Assembly: GCA_965207805.1 (NCBI GenBank)
Contig: OZ242312.1
Location: 2,542,001 to 2,606,000, forward strand
Length of the DNA: 64,000 bases
Direction: 5' to 3'
Source of the DNA: Palauibacter sp965207805
GTDB taxonomy: Bacteria; Gemmatimonadota; Gemmatimonadetes; Palauibacterales; Palauibacteraceae
Shown here one piece after another: positions 8,451 through 17,068 of the stretch (within the stretch, counting starts at the first letter, position 1; the number at the start of each line of letters is the position of its first letter). Under the pieces are notes generated by a model. That model was given only the letters and a program-made list of their open reading frames with translations. It had not been told where the DNA came from and did not search any database. A program made the translations under genes and the position numbers.

Positions 8451-8467
8451 CCCACAGGAGGCACGCG

Positions 8468-9232
8468 ATGTCTGAAACGCCGCTCGGCCGCTTCTGCTGG
8501 TACGAGCTTCTCACGACGGACCTCGAAGGCGCGCAGGACTTCTACCGGCGGATCATCGGCTGGGAGACCGGCGCCTGGCAGGGCGAAGGCCCGGAGTACA
8601 TCACCTGGAACAACAACGGCACGCCCATCGGCGGCGTGATGCAGTTGCCGGCCGACGCCCTCGCGGGCGGAGCCCCGGCCCACTGGATGCCCTACCTGTC
8701 GACGCCGGATGTGGACGCGACGGTGGCGAAGGCGGAGGGGCTCGGAGGCGGCGTGATCCACCGTATGGAGATCCCCGAAGTCGGCCATATCGCGGTCCTC
8801 AGGGATCCCGGAGGCGCGGTGTTCACGGCCTACCAGCCTTCCGACGATACGCCCGGGCACGACGGGGCGCCCACCCTCGGCGAGTTCTCCTGGCACGAGT
8901 TGGTCGCCGGAGACCTCGACGCGGCGTGGTCGTTCTACTCCGACCTGTTCGGGTGGGAGAAGACGACGGCGATGGACATGGGCGAGGCCGGCATCTACCA
9001 GATGTACGGGCGCGACGGCAAGGAACTGGGCGGCATGATGAACCGGAGCGACGACATGCCGCCGCCGTGCTGGGGGCTCTACATCCTCGTGTCGGACGTT
9101 CACGCCTCGGCCGAACTCGTGAAGGAGCTGGGCGGGTCGGTCGTCGTTGGGCCGATGGAAGTTCCCGGCGGCGAGTTCATCCTGCAGGGCATCGACCCGC
9201 AGGGGGCCGCCTTCGCCCTGCACAGCAGGTAG
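8468..9232 (+). CDS. Two-domain VOC (glyoxalase-like) protein
   Basis: A 254-residue protein made of two vicinal-oxygen-chelate halves: RFCWYELLTTDLEGAQDFYRR opens the first and EFSWHELVAGDLDAAWSFYS the second at about residue 138, each ending in a DPGGAVF or DPQGAAF strand. Such proteins bind a metal or small molecule in a barrel formed by the paired modules; many are antibiotic-resistance or hydroxylase-like relatives. The AGGAGG ribosome-binding site lies 8 bases before the ATG. Substrate is not evident. Confidence 0.88.
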   Translation: MSETPLGRFCWYELLTTDLEGAQDFYRRIIGWETGAWQGEGPEYITWNNNGTPIGGVMQLPADALAGGAPAHWMPYLSTPDVDATVAKAEGLGGGVIHRMEIPEVGHIAVLRDPGGAVFTAYQPSDDTPGHDGAPTLGEFSWHELVAGDLDAAWSFYSDLFGWEKTTAMDMGEAGIYQMYGRDGKELGGMMNRSDDMPPPCWGLYILVSDVHASAELVKELGGSVVVGPMEVPGGEFILQGIDPQGAAFALHSR

Positions 9233-9233
9233 T

Positions 9234-9857
9234 TCAGACTTCCCGGTCGTCGGACAGACCCGGCGGCCGGCCGAGGATTTCGGACAGAATCACGGCGCGA
9301 GGGAGCGGCGCGTAGCGCTCGAAGCGTTCCAGCGGCTGCTCCCGGCCCGAACGTCGTGAGGGCGAGCCGATGACCGGCGCCTCCGGGGCAACGCCCGGGG
9401 GCAGACCGGCCCGGGGCCGCGCTGGCGCGACCGACGCCGCCGCGGGCGCCGACGCCGCGGGGTCGAACAGCGGCGGGGGCGGTCGGGCGGGCTCCCGCGA
9501 TGCGGTCGGGCGGAGCATGCCCGGCATTTCCGGGGTCTCCTCCGGGTCCACGTGACCCACCATGCTGCCCGGCCGGCCCTCCTCCGCGGCCTGCTGCATC
9601 TGCTGCTCGAGCTGGCGGCCCATGTCGCGCAACTGGTCGCGCAACGTCGGACGCCGCGCCGGAGGCGGCGCCTCCCCTCCGGCGGCGTCGACGGTCTGAA
9701 TGGGCGACGGCTCGGCGTCGAACTCGGGTTCGGCTCCGGCCTGTTCGAGCGCCTGTTCCTGCCGCTGCCGGTTCCTCTTCATCGCGGCGCCGATGCTTCG
9801 CACCCAGAGGAAGATCATCAGCAGGATCAGGGGCAGTGCCCCCTCGAGATCGGGCAT
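9234..9857 (-). CDS. Single-pass membrane protein next to flotillin FloA
   Basis: A 207-residue protein not assigned to a family. Residues 5-22 (LEGALPLILLMIFLWVRS) form one membrane segment, followed by a basic, Gln-rich stretch likely to be coiled coil, and a long Pro/Ala-rich, poorly ordered tail. It overlaps the floA stop by one base, which places it as the third gene of an nfeD-floA operon; the neighbours suggest a membrane microdomain role. The tail composition is typical of an unstructured linker, so sequence comparison will say little about it. Confidence 0.7.
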   Translation of the reverse strand: MPDLEGALPLILLMIFLWVRSIGAAMKRNRQRQEQALEQAGAEPEFDAEPSPIQTVDAAGGEAPPPARRPTLRDQLRDMGRQLEQQMQQAAEEGRPGSMVGHVDPEETPEMPGMLRPTASREPARPPPPLFDPAASAPAAASVAPARPRAGLPPGVAPEAPVIGSPSRRSGREQPLERFERYAPLPRAVILSEILGRPPGLSDDREV

Positions 9858-10843
9858 CAGGCGTCCTTATCGCCTTCCGGCGGCTTCGCGATGGACCTGC
9901 GCATCTGCGTATCGCTCTGGATGTTGCGGTACTTCATGTAGTCCATGATCCCGAGGTTGCCCTCGCGGAACGCCTCGGCCATCGCTAGGGGGACCTCCGC
10001 CTCCGCCTTCACGACCTCGGCCTGCATCTGCTCGACGAGCGCCCGGTTCTCCTGCTCCGAGGCGACCGCCATGGCCCGGCGCTCCTCGGCCTTCGCCTGC
10101 GCGATCCGCTTGTCCGCTTCCGCCTGGTCCGTCTGCAGTTCCGCGCCGATGTTCTTGCCCACGTCGACGTCCGCGATGTCGATGGAGAGGATCTCGAACG
10201 CGGTCCCGGAGTCGAGCCCCTTCGCGAGCACGGTCTTCGAGATGTTGTCCGGGTTCTCGAGCACGGCCTTATGGGACGAAGCCGACCCGATCGTGGACAC
10301 GATGCCTTCGCCGACGCGCGCCAGGATCGTCTCCTCCCCCGCCCCGCCGACGAGGCGGTTGATGTTGGCCCGCACCGTCACGCGCGCCGTCGCGATGAGC
10401 TGGATCCCGTCCTTCGCCATCGCGGCGACCTTCGGCGTCTGGATGACCCGCGGGTTGACCGAGACCTGCACCGCGTCGAGCACGTCCCGCCCCGCGAGGT
10501 CGATCGCGGCCGCCTGCCGGAACGGCAGTTCGATCTGCGCCTTGTCCGCCGAGATGAGCGCGTTCACGACCCGCTCGACGTCGCCCCCCGCCAGGAAGTG
10601 CGACTCCAGTTCGTTCGTATGGAGCGGCAGACCCGCCTTGTAGGAGCTGATGAGCGGATAGACGATCCGCGGCGGAGGGATCTTCCTCAGGCGCATCCCC
10701 ACCAGGCTGCCGAGGCCCACCCGGACCCCCGACGCGATCGCCGTAACCCACAGTCGGATCGGCACGATCCACGACAGAATAAGAACGCCGAGCGCGACGG
10801 CGATGAGAAGGATGATCCCGCTTCCCGCAAGATCCTGGAGCAT
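9857..10843 (-). CDS. floA: Flotillin-like protein FloA
   Basis: The 328-residue sequence matches the FloA/YqfA family over its full length: a membrane segment at residues 8-30, then the IPPPRIVYPLISSYKAGL segment, an SPFH-type domain with LLARV-like repeats (ILARVGEGIVSTIGS), and a C-terminal coiled-coil region rich in AEA/KAEAE repeats (about 225-300). Flotillins form oligomeric scaffolds that organise detergent-resistant membrane patches. It is 2 bp downstream of the nfeD gene, the usual partner, and overlaps the small membrane protein gene by 1 bp. Confidence 0.93.
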   Translation of the reverse strand: MLQDLAGSGIILLIAVALGVLILSWIVPIRLWVTAIASGVRVGLGSLVGMRLRKIPPPRIVYPLISSYKAGLPLHTNELESHFLAGGDVERVVNALISADKAQIELPFRQAAAIDLAGRDVLDAVQVSVNPRVIQTPKVAAMAKDGIQLIATARVTVRANINRLVGGAGEETILARVGEGIVSTIGSASSHKAVLENPDNISKTVLAKGLDSGTAFEILSIDIADVDVGKNIGAELQTDQAEADKRIAQAKAEERRAMAVASEQENRALVEQMQAEVVKAEAEVPLAMAEAFREGNLGIMDYMKYRNIQSDTQMRRSIAKPPEGDKDA

Positions 10844-10845
10844 AT

Positions 10846-12282
10846 TCAGACCTCGTTCCCGGTTTCGGATTCGGACGGCTCCTTGGCGCGGCGCACGAGT
10901 ACTCGTCCGCTCGCGACCTCAAGCACGCGTATGGGGGTCCCGGCCTCGAGCCAGGGACCCTCGGTCACGACATGAATGCGTTCATCGTTGACGATCGCGA
11001 CCCCCGTGGGCCGCAGGTCGGTGGACGTGACGCCGCGTTCTCCGACCAGGTCCTCGCGCGGCGGCACGGAGAGGTATCCCGTCTCGCGACTCGTCGAGTC
11101 GCGGAGGAAGAGTCCGGAGAAGCGGTTGCTGCGCGGCAGGTGCCGCACGAGCGCCCAGGTCGCGACCCCCACGAGGATGATCGAGAGAGAGACGAGCCCG
11201 GCCGCGTTGAAGATCTGGTCGAAGGTCGGGATCTGGCCGACCATGCCCATCACGGCCGCCCCGAGTATGGCCGCCGTCCCCAGGATGCCGGCGACCCCGA
11301 AGCCGGGAATGACGAGGACTTCAAGCGCGATGAGCACGACCCCGGCGCCGAAGAGGAGGATCTCCTCGATCCCTGCGAGGTGGACGAGGTGGTGCGCCCC
11401 GAAGAACGCGGCCAGCGAGGCGAGTCCCACCGCGCCAGCCACGCCGAAGCTCGGCGTCCGCACCTCCACGATGAGTCCGAGGAAGCCGAGGCTCAGGAGG
11501 AGAGGCGCGACCGCCGGGTTCGTCAGGAAGCGGACGATCGCCTCCGCCCAGTTGGGCTGGATTTCCCGCACCGGGGCCGCCGGAAGCCGCGTGATCTCCA
11601 GGAGTTCGATGAGATCCCGGACCTCGGCGTCCGCGACTCCGATCGCCGTGGCCTCATCCGTCGTGAGGGTGAGCAGCCTCCCGGCTTCGCTCACGCCGGG
11701 GACCTCGATGCTCTCGTCGACCATCGCCTCCGCGACCAGCGGATCGAGCCCCCGTTCCTCGGCCAGCGCCCGGAACTCGGAGCGCATGGCGCTCACCATC
11801 TTCTCCGGGGCCTTCTCGCCTTCGCCCGTGACCGGCGTGGCCGCGCCGATCGTGGAGCCCGGTCGCATGTAGATCCGGTCCGTCGCGAGCGCGATCATCG
11901 CGCCCGCCGAAAGGGCGCGGCGGTTCACGTAGGCGTAGGTCGGGACCTCCGCGTCGCGCAGGTCGTCGATGATCTTCCACGCGGCGTCGACCCGGCCTCC
12001 GGGCGTATCGAGTTCGATGATCACGGCGGGCGCCCCGGATTCCGCGGCTTCCGAGAGCGCGCGGGCCACGAACGGGGCCACGCCGAGTTCGATCGTGCCG
12101 GAGATCGGCACCCGAACGACCGTCGCTGCGGACTGCGCGACCCGCGAGGCCGGCGTGAAGACGGCGCCGAACCCCGACGGCACGGGCCCGCCCGCCGCGG
12201 ACGCCGCCACGACGGCCACCCCGAGGGCAAGCACCGGCGCCGGCAGCCCCGTGATGCCTGGTTTCATTCCCGGTCTCTTCAT
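10846..12282 (-). CDS. nfeD: NfeD-like ClpP-class membrane serine protease
   Basis: A long NfeD (about 478 residues) with three parts: a signal peptide, a ClpP/SppA-like protease domain (ELDTPGG and the nucleophile Ser in RALSAGAMIALA at about residue 130) and four to five membrane segments (about 250-400) followed by an OB-fold tail starting at GERGVTSTDL. NfeD proteases of this type cleave stomatin/flotillin partners, and floA lies 2 bp downstream. The start is uncertain: ATG codons at 12282 and 12267 both give a good signal peptide and neither has a strong ribosome-binding site. Confidence 0.88.
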   Translation of the reverse strand: MKRPGMKPGITGLPAPVLALGVAVVAASAAGGPVPSGFGAVFTPASRVAQSAATVVRVPISGTIELGVAPFVARALSEAAESGAPAVIIELDTPGGRVDAAWKIIDDLRDAEVPTYAYVNRRALSAGAMIALATDRIYMRPGSTIGAATPVTGEGEKAPEKMVSAMRSEFRALAEERGLDPLVAEAMVDESIEVPGVSEAGRLLTLTTDEATAIGVADAEVRDLIELLEITRLPAAPVREIQPNWAEAIVRFLTNPAVAPLLLSLGFLGLIVEVRTPSFGVAGAVGLASLAAFFGAHHLVHLAGIEEILLFGAGVVLIALEVLVIPGFGVAGILGTAAILGAAVMGMVGQIPTFDQIFNAAGLVSLSIILVGVATWALVRHLPRSNRFSGLFLRDSTSRETGYLSVPPREDLVGERGVTSTDLRPTGVAIVNDERIHVVTEGPWLEAGTPIRVLEVASGRVLVRRAKEPSESETGNEV

Positions 12283-12328
12283 TCGTCGCATGGGCCGCAA
12301 TCTAACCGTGCCGTGGGTCCGCCGCCCG

Positions 12329-15300
12329 TCAGCCGCCCGGCCGGTCCGGCAGCGGGATCGGCTCACCCGCGGAGGGCCGCACCCCTTCTGCGTACAGTTG
12401 GGCATTCAGCGCCGGCACGCGCGTCTCGATGAGCGCGTTGAGCCGGTCCAGCAGTTCCGGCATCACGTTCCAGACCTCGTCGACCTGCCAGAGATGATCC
12501 GCCGTCGGGACCGTAGACGAACCCTGGATCGCGTTGGCGACGCCGGCGTTCCGGCGCGCGTCCCCCAACTCGTCCCGGATCTCTTCGATCTCCTTCTCGA
12601 TCGCCTCAAGCTCCTCTTCCAGTCCCTCCGGCGCCTCAGCGGCGCCTTCGATGAGGTCCTCCGCCGCGGACAGCTGCTCCTCGAGCGCGTCGAGGGCCTG
12701 CCCCGCCTCGTAGATCGGGCCGGCCATGGCGTGGAGGCTCATGAGCGCCTCCTGCCGCGCCATCCGGTCCGCCCGGCTCATCGGGCGCCGCGGTTCCGCC
12801 ACGACCTCGACGGTGGCCGAAAACGTCTCGCCCCCCGCCTCCATGCTCACCGTGTACTGGCCGGGCAGGACGATCGGGCCCTGCGGCGCGCCGCCGAAGA
12901 AGAAGCCGCCTCCGCCACCCGGACCGCCGCCCCCCTCGCGCTCGTACGGCGCGTCGTGACGCCAGTCCCAGATCACTTCGTTGACACCTACCTCCGCGGG
13001 CGCCTCAAGCGTACGTACGTGTGCCCCCGAGGCGTCGCTGATCTTCAGCGAGAAGGAGTCCGCGCCGCCGTCCTCGTCGTCGCCGCCGTCTCCATCGTCC
13101 GAACCGTCGGCGTCTTCCTCTCCCTCCCCGTCATCCCCGTCGCCGTCGGCGCCCTCTCCCTCAGCGTCATCCGCGGTCACGTCCTCGGCCGGCGCGTCCC
13201 GCAGGTAGTAGCGGATGCGCGCGCCGCGCGGCGGGTTCGGGGCGCTGTAGGTCGCGCCGTAGAAGGGCCAGTCCCCCCGCTCTGTCCACATGATCGAGCG
13301 GTCGCCGAACACGCGTCCCGCCTCGGCCAGCATCCCCTCGGAGAGCGCCTCGAGCGGCGCCACATCGGCCAGGATCCAGGCGCTGCGGCCGTGCGTGCCG
13401 ACAATGAGGTCGTTCTCGCGCGGGTGCACGAGGATGTCGTCCACCGGGACCGTGGGCAGGTTGTTCTTGAGTTGCACCCAGTTATCGCCGCGGTCCACGG
13501 AGACGAAGACGCCGACCTCGTTCCCGATGAAGAGGAGGTTCGGCGCCCGGTGGTGTTCGACGATCACGTTCACCGACCACCCGTCCGGCAGCCCGTTCGC
13601 GATCGCCCGCCAGCTCTGGCCGTAGTCCTCGCTCACGTAGGCGTACGCCGCGTAGTCGCCGTTCCGGTGCCCGTCGAAGGTGGCGTACACGCGCCCCTCC
13701 ACGTGGTGCGACGGCTCCACCCGGCTCACGTAGGTCCGCTCCGGGAGGCCCGGGATGCGGTCGACGACGTTCTCCCATGTCTCCCCGTCGTCCCGCGTCA
13801 CCTGCAGGTTTCCGTCGTCCGTCCCCGCGTAGATGAGCCCCGGGGCGAGCACCGACTCCTCCACCGAGGTCAGGTTCCCGTACGTGGAGATCCCGTCGTT
13901 GAGCGACATCTGCGGCTCGGAGCCGGGCACGCCCATGATCTCCAGCTCCTCGCGGTCGATCTGCTTCGTGAGGTCGAGCCCGCCGACCTCCTCCCACGAC
14001 ATCCCGTAGTCCCGCGACCGCAACAGGTAGTTCGCCCCCAGGTAGACGGTCGCCGGGTCGTGCGGCGAGAGCAGGAGCGGCGAGTTCCAGTTGTAGCGGT
14101 AGGCCTTCGTCGTGTCGCCGTCCGCCCGCGGTCCGACGATGGGGCGCATCGGGATCTTCTCCCCCGTCGTCAGGTCGTAGCGGTTCATGTTCCCGCCCTG
14201 CGACTCGGAGTAGACGATCGTCGAGTCCGTCGGGTCCACGATCGTGAAGAAGCCGTCGCCGTACGCCGTCTCGTACCAGTCCTGGTGCCGGATGCCGTGG
14301 AAGGAGCGCGTGTTCGAGGGCCCGCACCACGCGTCGTTGTCTTGCAGCCCGCCGCACACGGCGTAGGGCGTCCGCATGTCGTGCCCAATCGTGTAGAACT
14401 GGCCGAGCGCGATGTTGTCGAACATGCGCCAGTGCGCGGCCCCGTCCCACGAGGCCGCGACCCCGCCGTCGCTGCCCAGGATCAGGTGGTCCGGGTCCTC
14501 CGGGTTGATCCACAACTGGTGGTGGTCGACGTGAATCTGCACCGCGCCGTCGTTGCGGAACGTCCGTCCGCCGTCATCCGAGATCGAGAGCTGCGTGCCG
14601 AGGACGTAGAGGCGGTCGGGGTTGCTGGGGTCGATACGGACCTGGGAGTAGTACATAGGACGCGGGTTGGTGTCGGACACCTTCTCCCACGTCTCGCCGC
14701 GGTCGGTCGACCGGAAGAGCCCGCCCTGGCGCGGACCGCCGCCTCCGCCCCCGAAGCCCTGCCACGGCCGACGCGGGTCGGCCTCCACGAGCGCGTAGAC
14801 GAGGTTGCCGTCCTGCCGGTAGATGTCGATTCCGATGCGGCCCTTGTCGCCCCCCGGCAGCCCTTCCGTCAGCTCCGTCCAGTTGTCGCCGCCGTCGACC
14901 GTCCGGTAGAGGCCGCTCCCCGGGCCTCCCCCGTTGAACCCCCAGCCCGTCCGCTGCCGCTGGTACATGGCCGCGAAGATGGTGTTCGGGTCGGCGGGAT
15001 CCATGGCCAGGTCGATGGCCCCCGTGTGGTCGTCGACGTACAGGACCTTCTCCCACGACTCCCCGCCATCCGTCGTGCGGAAGACGCCACGCTCGGGGTT
15101 CGAACCCCAGAGATCCCCCATCGCGGCCACGTGGACGACGTCGGGGTTGCGCGGATGGATGAGGATGCGGGCGATGTGCTTCGTCGCCTCGAGCCCCATG
15201 TGCATCCACGTGTTCCCCCCGTCCGTCGACTTGTAGACGCCGTTCCCCCACGGGGAGGACTGGCGGTTCTGCGGCTCGCCCGTCCCCACCCACACGAGGT

Positions 15301-15619
15301 TCGGGTTCGCCTGGTGAAGCGTCACGTCCCCGATCGAACTCGTCGGCTGGTCGTCGAAGAGCGGGGTCCACGACGTGCCGTGGTTCTCCGTCTTCCACAG
15401 TCCTCCGGTGGCCGTGCCCAGGTAGAAGATCTGGGGTTTCGCCTCGACGACGTCGAGGTCGGCGATCCGTCCTCCCATGAGGGCCGGGCCGATCTCCCGG
15501 TATTCGAGGTGGGAGATGGCCGTCTCGAGCGCGGACTGGGCGGCGGCGGGCGGTGCGCCGGCCGTGGCGCCGACGAGGAGACCGGCCACGAAGAGCGCAA
15601 GAACTCGTGCTGCTTTCAT
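12329..15619 (-). CDS. Secreted VPS10/BNR-repeat beta-propeller protein
   Basis: A 1096-residue protein with a signal peptide (MKAARVLALFVAGLLVGA...AAAQ; ribosome-binding GAGG 9 bases upstream). The first about 750 residues consist of BNR/sortilin-type blades with repeated S-x-D-G-G-x-x-W motifs (for example KSTDGGNTWMH, RTTDGGESWEK, RTVDGGDNWTE), as in the VPS10-domain proteins that are abundant in Gemmatimonadota. A strongly acidic run of D, E and G occupies about residues 813-853, then a beta domain and a C-terminal helical coiled-coil part. The fold suggests binding or glycan-processing roles; no catalytic residues can be named. Confidence 0.88.
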   Translation of the reverse strand: MKAARVLALFVAGLLVGATAGAPPAAAQSALETAISHLEYREIGPALMGGRIADLDVVEAKPQIFYLGTATGGLWKTENHGTSWTPLFDDQPTSSIGDVTLHQANPNLVWVGTGEPQNRQSSPWGNGVYKSTDGGNTWMHMGLEATKHIARILIHPRNPDVVHVAAMGDLWGSNPERGVFRTTDGGESWEKVLYVDDHTGAIDLAMDPADPNTIFAAMYQRQRTGWGFNGGGPGSGLYRTVDGGDNWTELTEGLPGGDKGRIGIDIYRQDGNLVYALVEADPRRPWQGFGGGGGGPRQGGLFRSTDRGETWEKVSDTNPRPMYYSQVRIDPSNPDRLYVLGTQLSISDDGGRTFRNDGAVQIHVDHHQLWINPEDPDHLILGSDGGVAASWDGAAHWRMFDNIALGQFYTIGHDMRTPYAVCGGLQDNDAWCGPSNTRSFHGIRHQDWYETAYGDGFFTIVDPTDSTIVYSESQGGNMNRYDLTTGEKIPMRPIVGPRADGDTTKAYRYNWNSPLLLSPHDPATVYLGANYLLRSRDYGMSWEEVGGLDLTKQIDREELEIMGVPGSEPQMSLNDGISTYGNLTSVEESVLAPGLIYAGTDDGNLQVTRDDGETWENVVDRIPGLPERTYVSRVEPSHHVEGRVYATFDGHRNGDYAAYAYVSEDYGQSWRAIANGLPDGWSVNVIVEHHRAPNLLFIGNEVGVFVSVDRGDNWVQLKNNLPTVPVDDILVHPRENDLIVGTHGRSAWILADVAPLEALSEGMLAEAGRVFGDRSIMWTERGDWPFYGATYSAPNPPRGARIRYYLRDAPAEDVTADDAEGEGADGDGDDGEGEEDADGSDDGDGGDDEDGGADSFSLKISDASGAHVRTLEAPAEVGVNEVIWDWRHDAPYEREGGGGPGGGGGFFFGGAPQGPIVLPGQYTVSMEAGGETFSATVEVVAEPRRPMSRADRMARQEALMSLHAMAGPIYEAGQALDALEEQLSAAEDLIEGAAEAPEGLEEELEAIEKEIEEIRDELGDARRNAGVANAIQGSSTVPTADHLWQVDEVWNVMPELLDRLNALIETRVPALNAQLYAEGVRPSAGEPIPLPDRPGG

Positions 15620-15787
15620 GATACTGCCTCGGAAACGGGGAGATGACGGGGCTTCCGCCCGCAAACTGCACCGCAGAGATGCCCGCGCAATACGCCGGGC
15701 CGCCGCGTCTTCGAATGTCTGTTCCCGACCATGTGGATATCTTGTTTCTCATCGCGTTGAAGAACTGTCTCCGGGAGCGTTGAAAAG

Positions 15788-17038
15788 ATGTCTCCGTGCA
15801 CTGCCCGACCCTTCGACCTGCGCCTGGCCGGACTGGGCATCTTTCTCTTCGTGGCCTGCGGGCCGGGGCCGGATTCGACTCCGGACTCGACGGCCGAGTC
15901 TCAGTCCTCGCTGTCCGCGGAAGCGACCGCGGCGCTCGTCGCGGCCTTCCAGGCCGAACTCGACGCGGCGCGGGCGCAGGCCCAGGAGACGGACGAGAAC
16001 TTCCCGGGGGCGACCGCCGCGTTCATCCTCCCGGACGGGCGCGTGTTCGGTTTCGCCACCGGCCTGTCGGACGTGGACGACGACATTCCGATGACGCCGG
16101 ACCTGCGCATGGGCTCCGGCAGTATCGGCAAGACGTACGTCGCGGCCGTCGCGCTGCAACTGGCCATGAACGGAGAGCTGGATCTCGACGCGCCGGTCGC
16201 GACCTGGCTCGGCGACGAGGAGTGGTTCTCTCGTGTCCCGAATCACGCGGACCTCACGGTGCGCAACCTGCTGAACCACACGGCCGGCATGATCCAGCCG
16301 TACTTCGAGGACCCCGACTTCGCCGTGAAGCTGGGCGAGGTGTTCCGCGATCCCGACGCCTACATGACCCCGGAGGAGTTCGTCGCCGAGACGGTGCTGG
16401 ACGCCGAGCCGCTCTTCCCCGCCGGCGGGGGATACCACTACAGCGACGTGCACTACACGCTCGCGGGTCTGGCCATCGAGGAGGCGACGGGCCGCGCCTA
16501 CTACGATCTCCTCGACGAGCTCTTCCTCGACCCGCTCGGCCTCGACCTCACGCTGGCGGCCGATCGGCGCGACCTGCCCGGACTCGCCCAGGGCTACGCG
16601 CACCGAAGCTCGCAGCTGTACGGCACGCCGCTCGAGGTCGTCGTGGACGGCCGGTTCATCCTCCATCCCCTGCAGGAGTGGACGGGGGGCGGTCTCGTGA
16701 ACAACCCGCAGGCGATGGTGCGCTGGGCGAAGCTCCTCTACGAGGGCGAGGCGATCTCGGGGGACGACCTTCCGCAGTTGCTCGAAGTGGGGTTCCCGGC
16801 CGACAGCACGAGACCGCACCTGGGGTACGGGCTGGCGGTCTCCGTCGCCGATAGCGAACACGGGCTGACGTACGGCCACGGGGGCTTCTGGCCCGGATAC
16901 AACTCGCTCCTCGCCTACTACCCGGACCACGGCGTGGCGGTCTCGATCCAGGTCAACTCCGACGACTCGCGGATGCGCGACCACCTGCCGAAGCTGACCG
17001 GCGTCGTGCTGGAAGCGCTGGCAGGCGCCGGGGGATAG
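15788..17038 (+). CDS. Serine beta-lactamase-like hydrolase lipoprotein
   Basis: A 416-residue class C beta-lactamase/DD-peptidase fold protein. The catalytic SxxK motif is SIGK in MGSGSIGKTY, the Y-x-N-type motif appears as YHYSD, and HGGFWPGYNS takes the place of KTG. The N-terminus has a lipobox (LFVAC-G at about residue 24), so it is likely a membrane-anchored lipoprotein. Family members include esterases, peptidases and lactamases; true beta-lactamase activity is not indicated. It diverges from the VPS10 gene and converges with the ABC permease operon. Confidence 0.87.
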   Translation: MSPCTARPFDLRLAGLGIFLFVACGPGPDSTPDSTAESQSSLSAEATAALVAAFQAELDAARAQAQETDENFPGATAAFILPDGRVFGFATGLSDVDDDIPMTPDLRMGSGSIGKTYVAAVALQLAMNGELDLDAPVATWLGDEEWFSRVPNHADLTVRNLLNHTAGMIQPYFEDPDFAVKLGEVFRDPDAYMTPEEFVAETVLDAEPLFPAGGGYHYSDVHYTLAGLAIEEATGRAYYDLLDELFLDPLGLDLTLAADRRDLPGLAQGYAHRSSQLYGTPLEVVVDGRFILHPLQEWTGGGLVNNPQAMVRWAKLLYEGEAISGDDLPQLLEVGFPADSTRPHLGYGLAVSVADSEHGLTYGHGGFWPGYNSLLAYYPDHGVAVSIQVNSDDSRMRDHLPKLTGVVLEALAGAGG

Positions 17039-17068
17039 CAGCCGCCACGGGACCACGGCCGCCGCGGG

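Noticed and set aside
11969..15646. A 1225-codon open frame opposite the VPS10/BNR gene
   Set aside because: Its residues are Arg/Val/His-rich with no motifs, the usual product of a high-G+C gene read backwards.
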